From Pseudarthrobacter oxydans (GTDB taxonomy: Bacteria > Actinomycetota > Actinomycetes > Actinomycetales > Micrococcaceae): a stretch of 64,000 nucleotides of DNA. The notes under the pieces were generated by a model. The model was not told the DNA's origin, searched no databases, and saw only the letters and a list, made by a program, of their open reading frames with translations. Shown one piece after another: positions 25,334-32,712 of this stretch (position 1 is its first letter; each line of letters opens with the position of its first letter). The stretch spans positions 1 through 64,000 of the forward strand of contig NZ_JABTYH010000015.1 in the NCBI RefSeq assembly GCF_013314975.1, in the 5' to 3' direction. A program made the position numbers and the translations under genes.

Positions 25334-26182
25334 CTAGACGTCGCGCTTCTTCAAGATGATCATGGCAGCAGCCACCGGAACAGCCACCCAAACGCCAAGC
25401 CAGGTCCAGGCCTGCCAGACCTCGAGGGCGCCTTCCGCCGGTGCGGCCGTCACGATCCGCTCAAAGAGGCTGTCCGGCAGGTACTTGCGGGCTTCTGCGA
25501 AGAACTCGCCGGGGATGAGCTGGAAGGCGATGGGGACCACGAAGAACAGCCCCACCAGGGACATGATGCCACCCGCTGAATTCCGAAGGAGGGTTCCCAG
25601 GGACATTCCGATTGCCGCGACAGCTGCCACGTACACGCCGCTGACCAGCAGGAGGCGCCGGGAATGGTCCGAACCAAGGTCGATATCAAACCCGTAGTGG
25701 TCCAGGATGGGGCTGGCAGCCGCGTACGCGAGCAGGGACGACGCCACAGTCACCACGAAGGCGCACGCCGTCACCACCAGCAGCTTCGCGACGAAGGCCG
25801 GGGTGCGTTTTGGGACCGCCGAGAAGGTGGACCTTGCCATGCCGGTGGTGAATTCCGAGCTCATGAGCAGAACCGCCAGGGATCCGATGATGAGCTGCGC
25901 GAACGCGATGCCGGACGTGGGGATTCCCGCCGTAAGGTCAGCGCCCTGGGCCGCGAAGGCCGCACCTGCCTGGGGGTCGTTCCGGGACGCCTCGGAAAAC
26001 TGTCCGATGCCCCACGCGTTCAGGGCGGCAAAGCCCACCATCACCAGCACGGTCGATCCCACCAGGACCAGGGTGGAGAGGAGCGTCCGGAACTTGATGA
26101 ACTCCGAGTTGAGGACACGCAGGAAACTGGGACCGGGGCCCGTGCCCTGCGGCCGGCTGGATTGAAGTGCTGCCGTGCTCAT
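25334..26182 (-). CDS. ABC-2-type transporter permease
   Basis: A 282-residue protein with about six membrane segments: FRTLLSTLVLVGSTVLVMVGFAALNAW, then IAFAQLIIGSLAVLLMSSEFTTGMARSTFSAVPKRTPAFVAKLLVV, and further helices to the C-terminal KKRDV. The charged EFTTGM(A/I)R...P.R segment is the usual coupling element of ABC-2 exporters. It overlaps the ATPase gene by four bases and precedes the histidine kinase. The exported substrate is unknown; drug or peptide efflux controlled by the linked two-component system is the common case. Confidence 0.85.
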   Translation of the reverse strand: MSTAALQSSRPQGTGPGPSFLRVLNSEFIKFRTLLSTLVLVGSTVLVMVGFAALNAWGIGQFSEASRNDPQAGAAFAAQGADLTAGIPTSGIAFAQLIIGSLAVLLMSSEFTTGMARSTFSAVPKRTPAFVAKLLVVTACAFVVTVASSLLAYAAASPILDHYGFDIDLGSDHSRRLLLVSGVYVAAVAAIGMSLGTLLRNSAGGIMSLVGLFFVVPIAFQLIPGEFFAEARKYLPDSLFERIVTAAPAEGALEVWQAWTWLGVWVAVPVAAAMIILKKRDV

Positions 26183-27126
26183 TGCTGTCCTCCGGTCTGG
26201 GTGGGCGCCGCAGCTCCCGTGGTGATGAGGGAGTGGTACTCCACCTCGTCCTTGGTCAGTTCCATGTAGGCCTCTTCGAGGCTTGCCTGCAGGGGAGTGA
26301 GCTCGTAGACCATGATCCGGTTGTCCAGTGCTGTCCGGGCGATGTCCCTGGGGGGCAGGCCCGTGACCTGGAGGAGTTCGTGGTCCTGGACCTCAACGGA
26401 AACGCCGTCGTCCGCGAGCAGGCGCATGAGCTGCTCCGGCTGGTCAGTCCGGACGCGGGCGCGGGACTGGCCCTTGCCCGTGATGATTTCGCCGATAGGG
26501 GCATCGGCAATGATACGGCCCCGGCCAATGACAATCAGGTGGTCGGCGGTCATGGCCATCTCGCTCATCAGGTGGCTGGACAGGAACACTGTCCGTCCTT
26601 CCGATGCCAGGTACTTCACCAGGTTCCGCACCCAGACCACGCCCTCCGGGTCCAGGCCGTTGACTGGCTCGTCAAGAATGATGGTCTGGGGATCTCCCAG
26701 CAGTGCGGCGGCAATGCCGAGCCGTTGCCCCATTCCCAGGGAGAACCCTTTTACCTTCTTTTTGGCCACCTCCGCCAGGCCGGTCATCTCGATGACCTCC
26801 TGGACCCGTTTCCTTGGAATACTGTGGGTCGCGGCCATGGCCAGGAGATGGTTGTAGGCGGTGCGGCCGGTGTGGACGGCCTTGGCGTCAAGGAGCGAGC
26901 CCACCTCGCGCAGCGGTGCGGCATGCTGCGCAAACGGCACCCCGTTCACGGTGACGGAACCCGACGTCGGCCGGTCCAGTCCCATGATCATCCTCATGGT
27001 GGTGGACTTTCCTGCGCCGTTGGGTCCCAGGAAACCGGTAACGCGGCCTGCCTGGACGGTGAAGCTGACGCCGTCCACGGCGGTTTTATCGCCGTAGACC
27101 TTGGTCAGCCCTGTTGCCTCAATCAT
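26179..27126 (-). CDS. ABC transporter ATP-binding protein
   Basis: About 315 residues, from ATG 27126 (MIEATGLTKVYGDKTAVDGVSF). The open frame extends further to 27201, but those extra residues precede the conserved start and a GAAGGAAC ribosome site lies before 27126. Walker A is GPNGAGKSTTMRMIMGL. The signature is LGMGQRLGIAAALL, a variant of LSGGQ typical of bacitracin/DrrA-like exporters. Walker B is TIILDEPVNGLDPEG and the switch histidine lies in VFLSSHLMSEMA. It energises the permease encoded next and is the first gene of the ABC-HK-RR operon. Confidence 0.92.
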   Translation of the reverse strand: MIEATGLTKVYGDKTAVDGVSFTVQAGRVTGFLGPNGAGKSTTMRMIMGLDRPTSGSVTVNGVPFAQHAAPLREVGSLLDAKAVHTGRTAYNHLLAMAATHSIPRKRVQEVIEMTGLAEVAKKKVKGFSLGMGQRLGIAAALLGDPQTIILDEPVNGLDPEGVVWVRNLVKYLASEGRTVFLSSHLMSEMAMTADHLIVIGRGRIIADAPIGEIITGKGQSRARVRTDQPEQLMRLLADDGVSVEVQDHELLQVTGLPPRDIARTALDNRIMVYELTPLQASLEEAYMELTKDEVEYHSLITTGAAAPTQTGGQQ

Positions 27127-27276
27127 GGAATGTTCCTTCGAACGGCAGCTTGTGGACTGCGGGATGCGTTGCGGAAGTCTGGTACACACCACGCTACCCA
27201 CGGCCGGGAGGTATTTCGCCGGTCTCAGGGATGATTCAGGGACGGGTCAGGGTAGTCCCCGTGGATGACCGGGTGA

Positions 27277-28779
27277 TCACCGTTGCTGTGGCGAGTAGTA
27301 GGCAAAGGCCCGGCGGCGCACCGTGTACTCCACGCTGCGCACACCGGCCAGCGCCTCACCGTCAACCGCCAGAGCCATCGGCGACCCGCCGGCGTCGATG
27401 CGCACCCGTGTGGCCTCTGAGAGATGGGTGATGCGCGAGGTTGCCACCGTACCCGTCAGCACCGACCACAGCAGACGCAGCCGGGCGAACGACTCGTCGG
27501 CCGTGATCATGCGGACGTCGAGGACGCCGTCGTCCATCACGGGCCGGAACAGGGGTGCGTGGTCACGCGGGTAGTACCGGCCCCGTCCCACATAGGCGAT
27601 CCACACCTTGTGCCGCCTGCCATCGATAGTGAGGGTGCTGGGGGTTCCGGCCGCGAAGGTACGGAACATCGCCACCACCCCGGCCAGCGGTTTTCCCAGC
27701 GCAGGCTGCAGCTGTTCCCGGCGGCGAACGAAGTTCGGGTACAGGCCAACGCTTGAGGTGTTCAGCATGGTCAGCTGCGCCCTTTCCGGACTGCCGGCCA
27801 AGCCGCGCTCCACCGTGACGATTCCTACGTCTGCCAGCGCCGCGTCTCCTTTGGACGCGGCGGCTACAGCCTCCTTGAGGCTCCCGGTTCCGGCGTCCCT
27901 GGCAAAGTGGTTCAGGGTACCGCCGGGGAGGACCAGCAGGGGGAGGGAATGCTCGACGGCGGCAGCTGCCGCGGCGCCGACGGTTCCGTCGCCGCCCCAC
28001 ACCCCGAGGGCACGGGTGCCGGGATGTTCGGCTGCATGCCGGATCTCGCGGAGAAGGTCCTGGTCCGGATGGTGGACGGAATTAATATGCGCGTCAGGGA
28101 ATACTCCCTGCAGGGCGGTGGCCGTCTCCTCCGTGAAGGATCCCCCGAGGGTGTTAACCACGATGCTGAGCCCCCGGCCGCCAGGTAGCTCCGGCGCCGT
28201 GGTCCATGTCCTCGCCACGTCGGGAAAGGGCGGCCGCACCGGCCACCACGTGCGCGTCAGGAGGGCAGCGCAGGCGCCCAGGGCGGAACCAAAGAAGACA
28301 TCCGAAGGCCAGTGGGCTCCGGTGTGGACGCGTGAATAGGCTACGCCTGCCGCCACCGGAGCCAGTGCGGCCCCGATGACGGGCTGGACAAGTCCTGCAC
28401 CCACGGCAAAGGCGACCGCCGACGCAGAGTGGCCGGATGGCATGGAGGAACTTGTCGGCTGGGGGTGGACGAACCGGAACACCGGAAGATGCTCCGGCAG
28501 CGGCCGTGCCCGGGGAAGCAGGGTTTTGAAGACAACGTTCGTGACGGCGGAAGCCACTGCCTGGGCGATGAGGCCGTGCAGTGCCGCACGCCGAGGCCGT
28601 CCCGGAAAGGCGGCCATTGCTGCAGCAGCGGCGATCCACAGTTTTCCGTGGTTGGCGGAGGCCGAAAGGCGCCGAAAGAACGCATCATGGTTTCCTCCCG
28701 GAAGATCCGAGACATGCCGCACCAGGTATCTGTCCAGGCGGCTGATCCAACGATGGCTTCCGCGCCATGTGCTCTGCAT
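27277..28779 (-). CDS. PAP2 phosphatase fused to diacylglycerol/lipid kinase domain
   Basis: A 500-residue fusion. The N-terminal half is a membrane PAP2 phosphatase with all three motifs: KTLLPRARP, SSSMPSGHSASAVAF and YSRVHTGAHWPSD. The C-terminal half is a diacylglycerol-kinase catalytic domain with ALGVWGGDGTVGAAA and LLVLPGGTLNHFARD, then a second lobe (STLTIDGRRHKVWIAYVGRGRYYPRD...). One protein could therefore both phosphorylate and dephosphorylate lipid-type substrates, for instance phosphatidate/diacylglycerol or undecaprenyl species. Similar fusions occur in actinobacteria. It stands alone on the minus strand between the ABC operon and the MFS gene. Confidence 0.88.
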   Translation of the reverse strand: MQSTWRGSHRWISRLDRYLVRHVSDLPGGNHDAFFRRLSASANHGKLWIAAAAAMAAFPGRPRRAALHGLIAQAVASAVTNVVFKTLLPRARPLPEHLPVFRFVHPQPTSSSMPSGHSASAVAFAVGAGLVQPVIGAALAPVAAGVAYSRVHTGAHWPSDVFFGSALGACAALLTRTWWPVRPPFPDVARTWTTAPELPGGRGLSIVVNTLGGSFTEETATALQGVFPDAHINSVHHPDQDLLREIRHAAEHPGTRALGVWGGDGTVGAAAAAAVEHSLPLLVLPGGTLNHFARDAGTGSLKEAVAAASKGDAALADVGIVTVERGLAGSPERAQLTMLNTSSVGLYPNFVRRREQLQPALGKPLAGVVAMFRTFAAGTPSTLTIDGRRHKVWIAYVGRGRYYPRDHAPLFRPVMDDGVLDVRMITADESFARLRLLWSVLTGTVATSRITHLSEATRVRIDAGGSPMALAVDGEALAGVRSVEYTVRRRAFAYYSPQQR

Positions 28780-28844
28780 TCCATCACCCTACCGGTCGGT
28801 GAATGGAGGTCCTCCAGCCGCGAGGAAAATCCGGTCTGCCGTCT

Positions 28845-30038
28845 TTATCCGGCCCTCAGGGGTTTCGCCGCCCCAGCCAGCAGCAGGGCCAGGAGGATCG
28901 GCGCGAGGATGGCCAGCAGCGCCACGTGTATGCCGGTCAGGTCGCCGAGGTACCCCAGGAGGGGAGGTCCGGCGAGGAAGGAGATATACCCCAGCGTGGA
29001 TACGACGGACACCCTGGCAGCGGCATGCCTGGGGTCGTCCGCAGCCGCAGACATGCCCATGGGGAAGGCGAGTGCTGCTCCAACGCCCCACAGCGCAGCC
29101 CCAACGGCAGCCAGCCACACGTTTCCGGCGAGCACAAAGAGGCACAGCCCGGCCGCCGCGGCTGCCATGCTCGCCCGGAGGACCGCAACCCGACCGTACT
29201 TGTCGATGACGCGGCCGCCCAGGAACCGCATCGCCGTCATGGCCAGCACGAAGAGGGCGAACATCAGCGCGCCGGTGGATTCAGAGGTGCCCAGCCCGTC
29301 TACGGATGCTTTGGCGATCCAGTCATTGCCCGCACCCTCCGTCAGGGTGGCCCCGAGGACCACGACGCCTATGAGCAGGGTGCGGCTGTCACGCCAGGCT
29401 GACGGTCCTTTGGCTGCCTTTGCTTCTCCGTCCGGTGTGGCGGTGGAGATATGCGAGAGGAAGTAGCGCGGGGCAGTCAGCATCACCACAACAACCACAC
29501 CGGCGATGACCAGTAGGTGCAGGGGCAGGCCGACGCCAAGGTTGGAGAGCCCGGCACCGATCAGTGCGCCGACGAAGGCACCGCCGCTGAACGCTGCATG
29601 GAACTGCGGCATGATGGTGCGCCGCAGCTTATGCTCCACGTCGGCACCCTCAATGTTCTGGGCTACATCCCAGAGTCCGATGGCGATACCGAAGAAGAAG
29701 AGGGCAACGGCCGTCCCTGGAATCGAGGCGACAGAGAGCGAAGCGGCGATTCCGACGCCAGCGAGGGCCGCAAGGACGCCTCCGAAGCGTGCCGTGTTCG
29801 CGGTCCCGATCCTGCCCACCACCAGTCCGGCGGTAGGGAGCGCCAGGAGCGAACCCACGGCGGTGCACAGCAGGAGGGTGCCCATCTGCCCGGAGGTGAT
29901 TTCCAGTGTCTCGGTGACGGCGGGGATCCTCGCGGCCCAGCTGGCAAAGACGAGGCCGTTGATGCCAAAAACCACAAAGGTGGCTGTGGCGGCTGCGTTC
30001 AGTCCTGTCTGCTGCCCGGTACCGGTGTTGATGCTCAT
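28845..30038 (-). CDS. MFS transporter (YbjJ-like)
   Basis: A 397-residue protein with twelve hydrophobic segments. It opens with VVFGINGLVFASWAARIPAVTETLEI, a start seen in YbjJ/fucose-permease-like MFS proteins. GLVVGRIGTANTARFGG is the loop 2-3 motif and GGRVIDKYGRVAVLR the equivalent loop in the second half. The substrate is unknown. The gene starts inside the last four bases of the DeoR-type regulator gene upstream, so the regulator probably controls this exporter/importer and itself. Confidence 0.85.
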   Translation of the reverse strand: MSINTGTGQQTGLNAAATATFVVFGINGLVFASWAARIPAVTETLEITSGQMGTLLLCTAVGSLLALPTAGLVVGRIGTANTARFGGVLAALAGVGIAASLSVASIPGTAVALFFFGIAIGLWDVAQNIEGADVEHKLRRTIMPQFHAAFSGGAFVGALIGAGLSNLGVGLPLHLLVIAGVVVVVMLTAPRYFLSHISTATPDGEAKAAKGPSAWRDSRTLLIGVVVLGATLTEGAGNDWIAKASVDGLGTSESTGALMFALFVLAMTAMRFLGGRVIDKYGRVAVLRASMAAAAAGLCLFVLAGNVWLAAVGAALWGVGAALAFPMGMSAAADDPRHAAARVSVVSTLGYISFLAGPPLLGYLGDLTGIHVALLAILAPILLALLLAGAAKPLRAG

Positions 30039-30808
30039 ACAGTCACTACTTCCAGGGAGTATTCGTCGAGTTGTGCGCGTTCATCGGCGCTGAAATTTTT
30101 GTCCGTCACCAGGATGTCCACCCGTTCCAGGCCGGCGACCAATGCCCGGGCCTGTGCATCCCATTTGGCGGCGGAGGCAGCCACCACCACCCGTGCGGCG
30201 GATTCCACACCGGCGCGCTTCACCGCGGCGTCCTCGATGTCATGGGCCAGGAGGCCGGCCTTGAGGTCCACGGCGCAGGGCGTCACAACAGCGGTGTCGA
30301 AGCGCAGGGAGCGGATGTTGGATTCGGCCAGCGGGCCGCGGAAGCTCAGCTCTCCGGGTACAAGGCTGCCGCCGGGCAGCAGCAGGGCGGGGCGGGTACC
30401 TGCGGTGGATTCGCCGCCCGCGAGGACGTTCAGCGCCCTCAGTGACATCGGCATGAGGGTCAGTTCCTTCGCTTGCACAGCGCGGGCCACCTCCGTGGCA
30501 GTGCTGCCGCTGTCCAGCCACACGTGCTCGCGGTCCCCCAGCAACCCTGCGACGGCAGCCGCAATGCGCCTCTTTCCGTCCTGGTCCTCCAGCTCGCGCT
30601 GGCCGTAGCCTGGATTTTCGCCGCGGCCGATGAGGCTCCGTGCCCCGCCGTGAATCCTGCGGAGGACGCCATTAGCTGCCAAGGCCTCGAGGTCCCGCCG
30701 GATGGTTGCCCCCGACGCGTCGCAGGCCACCATCAGCTCCTCCACTGTCACCTCATGGCGCTGGCGGAGCAGCCCGGCAATGGTGAGGTGCCGCTCATCA
30801 GTCTTCAT
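30035..30808 (-). CDS. DeoR/GlpR-family transcriptional regulator
   Basis: About 257 residues from ATG 30808 (MKTDERHLTIAGLLRQRHEVTVEELMVACDASGATIRRDLEALAANG), the typical DeoR winged helix-turn-helix. A C-terminal sugar-phosphate-sensing domain follows, with LDSGSTATEVARAV and FDTAVVTPCAVDLKAGLLAHDIEDAAVKRAGVESAARVVVAASAAKW. The effector is likely a sugar phosphate. No ribosome site is visible and the start overlaps palindromic TGATCA sequences, so the gene may be autoregulated and possibly leaderless. It overlaps the MFS gene by four bases. Confidence 0.87.
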   Translation of the reverse strand: MKTDERHLTIAGLLRQRHEVTVEELMVACDASGATIRRDLEALAANGVLRRIHGGARSLIGRGENPGYGQRELEDQDGKRRIAAAVAGLLGDREHVWLDSGSTATEVARAVQAKELTLMPMSLRALNVLAGGESTAGTRPALLLPGGSLVPGELSFRGPLAESNIRSLRFDTAVVTPCAVDLKAGLLAHDIEDAAVKRAGVESAARVVVAASAAKWDAQARALVAGLERVDILVTDKNFSADERAQLDEYSLEVVTV

Positions 30809-30842
30809 GATCAAATGCTAACAAATTTTGATCAATTGATCA
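30808..30842 (-). promoter_or_regulatory. Probable DeoR-type operator overlapping the regulator start
   Basis: TGATCAAA (30808-30815) is mirrored by TTTTGATCA (30826-30834). The second half continues into the perfect palindrome TGATCAATTGATCA (30829-30842). Three TGATCA half-sites thus cover the start codon and the bases just upstream of the DeoR-type gene, where a repressor would block its own transcription and that of the coupled MFS gene. The link is inferred from position; nothing else in the window carries this array. Confidence 0.55.
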
Positions 30843-30845
30843 CCG

Positions 30846-30935
30846 ACGCTCTCTCACTTAATGCCGGAAATCACCGATCCCTCTCTCATCGGTGAGAGAG
30901 GGATCGCCAAAAAGCTGCAGGGAGTGAGAGAGCGT
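30846..30935. repeat. Nested inverted repeat (GTGAGAGAG arms)
   Basis: An outer perfect 13-bp arm ACGCTCTCTCACT (30846-30858) pairs with 30923-30935. Inside it a perfect 14-bp arm CGATCCCTCTCTCA (30875-30888) pairs with 30893-30906 across a four-base loop. All four arms share the core GTGAGAGAG or TGAGAGAG. The element fills the gap between the ABC-F stop (30940) and the DeoR operator. It could form a long cruciform or act as a bidirectional stop. There is no T-tract, so a simple intrinsic terminator is unlikely. Confidence 0.75.
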
Positions 30936-30939
30936 TGGA

Positions 30940-32631
30940 TCAGCGGACGCGCTCCACGCGCTTTTCGTCCCACACCGGCTCTGCGGATTCGTATACCTTG
31001 CCGTCGGATCCGAACACCAGGAAGCGGTCGAACGTGCGCGCGAACCAGCGGTCGTGGGTGACGGCGAGGACGGTTCCTTCGAAATGGTCGATGGCCTTCT
31101 CAAGTGCCTCGGCTGAGTGCAGGTCCAGGTTGTCCGTGGGCTCGTCGAGGAGCAGCAAGGTGGCGCCACTGAGCTGCAGCAGCAGGATCTGGAACCGTGC
31201 CTGCTGCCCGCCCGAGAGGGACTCGTACTTCTGCTCCGACTGCCCGGCCAGCCCGTAGCCGTCCAGCGCCCCGGCCGCGGCCTCCCGGCCGAGACCTGAA
31301 CGGTGCTCATCGCCACGGTGCAGGATCTCCAGCAGCGTCTTGCCCAGGAGGTCGGGCCGGACGTGGGTCTGGGCAAAGAAACCGGGGCGGATCCTGGCGC
31401 CAAGTTTCACGGTGCCCTCGTGCGGCACTTCGGCGATCTCGACGTCGGACACGGGCAGGTGTTCCCGCTCCGGATCGGTTCCGCCGGTAGCCAGCAGCCG
31501 GAGGAAGTGCGACTTGCCCGAGCCGTTGGAACCCAGCACACCAACGCGGTCCCCGAACCACACTTCCGTGGAAAAGGGCTTCATGAGCCCGGTGAGTTCC
31601 AGCTTCTCCGCCACGATGGCCCGCTTGGCGGTCCGCCCGCCCTTGAGGCGCATCTGCACGTTCTGCTCGATGGGCAGCGCTTCCGGCGGCCCGATCTCCA
31701 GGAACTTGGCCAGCCGGGTCTGGGCGGCGTGGTACCGGTTGGCCATGTCGGAGCGGAAGGCGGCCTTGTTCTTGTACATGTTGACGAGTTCCTTGAGCTT
31801 CACGTGCTCCTCGTCCCAGCGCTTCCGCAGTTCCTCGAAACGGGCATTGCGGTCTGCCCGGGCCTCCACGTACGAGCCAAATCCGCCGCCGTGGATCCAC
31901 GCGCCGGCACCGTTGATGCCGGGTTCCAGCGTCACGATGCGCCCTGCGGCATTGTTCAGCAGCTCGCGGTCGTGGCTGATGAAGAAGACCGTTTTCCTGG
32001 ACTCGTTCAGCTTGTCCTCAAGCCACCGCTTGCCCGGGACGTCAAGGTAGTTGTCCGGTTCGTCGAGCAGCAGGAGGTCGTCCGGCCCGGCAAAGAGCGC
32101 TTCGAGCACCAGGCGCTTCTGCTCGCCTCCGGAAAGGCTCGACGCCGGGCGGTGCTGCGCGCGGTCAAAGGGAAGTCCCAGCGCGGCCATGCACACCTCG
32201 TCCCAGACGGTCTCGACGTCGTAGCCGCCCGCATCTCCCCAATCAACGATCGCCTGGGCGTACCGCATCTGGCTTGGCTCGTCGTCGTACTCCACCATGG
32301 CAAGCTCGGCATCGTCCACCTCGCGGGCCGCAGCCGCCAGGGCAGGCGGGGCGGCGGACACCAGGAGGTCACGCACCGTGGAGCCGTCCCGGACCTGGCC
32401 TACGAACTGGCGCATGATGCCCATGTTCCCGGACCGCCCGATCACGCCTTCATCCGGCACCAGGTCCCCGGCGATGATGCGGAACAGGGTGGTCTTCCCG
32501 GTGCCGTTGGGGCCGATCAATGCGGTCTTGGTGCCGTCCGGGACCTTGAAGGTCACTCCGTTAAGCAGCTGGGTGCCGTCGGAGAGGAAATAGTCAATGC
32601 CGGAAACGTCAATATGGGCCACGTGTTCCAT
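30940..32631 (-). CDS. ABC-F family ATPase (duplicated ATP-binding protein)
   Basis: A 563-residue soluble protein with two ABC cassettes and no membrane part. The first has GPNGTGKTTLFRI, LSGGEQKRLVLEALFAGPDDLLLLDEPDNYLDV. The second has GSNGSGKSHFLRLL, LSGGQQARFQILLLQL and LLLLDEPTDNLDLHSAEALEKAI. The charged linker between them (about residues 255-310) is the ABC-F ribosome-contact arm. ABC-F proteins act on the ribosome as translation factors or antibiotic-protection proteins; the subtype cannot be set here. The minus-strand transcript would end in or near the nested inverted repeat at 30846-30935. Confidence 0.9.
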   Translation of the reverse strand: MEHVAHIDVSGIDYFLSDGTQLLNGVTFKVPDGTKTALIGPNGTGKTTLFRIIAGDLVPDEGVIGRSGNMGIMRQFVGQVRDGSTVRDLLVSAAPPALAAAAREVDDAELAMVEYDDEPSQMRYAQAIVDWGDAGGYDVETVWDEVCMAALGLPFDRAQHRPASSLSGGEQKRLVLEALFAGPDDLLLLDEPDNYLDVPGKRWLEDKLNESRKTVFFISHDRELLNNAAGRIVTLEPGINGAGAWIHGGGFGSYVEARADRNARFEELRKRWDEEHVKLKELVNMYKNKAAFRSDMANRYHAAQTRLAKFLEIGPPEALPIEQNVQMRLKGGRTAKRAIVAEKLELTGLMKPFSTEVWFGDRVGVLGSNGSGKSHFLRLLATGGTDPEREHLPVSDVEIAEVPHEGTVKLGARIRPGFFAQTHVRPDLLGKTLLEILHRGDEHRSGLGREAAAGALDGYGLAGQSEQKYESLSGGQQARFQILLLQLSGATLLLLDEPTDNLDLHSAEALEKAIDHFEGTVLAVTHDRWFARTFDRFLVFGSDGKVYESAEPVWDEKRVERVR

Positions 32632-32712
32632 CTTCCCACGGCCATGGCAGAGAGTTTTTGTCCAGGCATGCAGGGTTGACCGGCCCGGAATTCTGCATAC
32701 CCGGACACAAAA

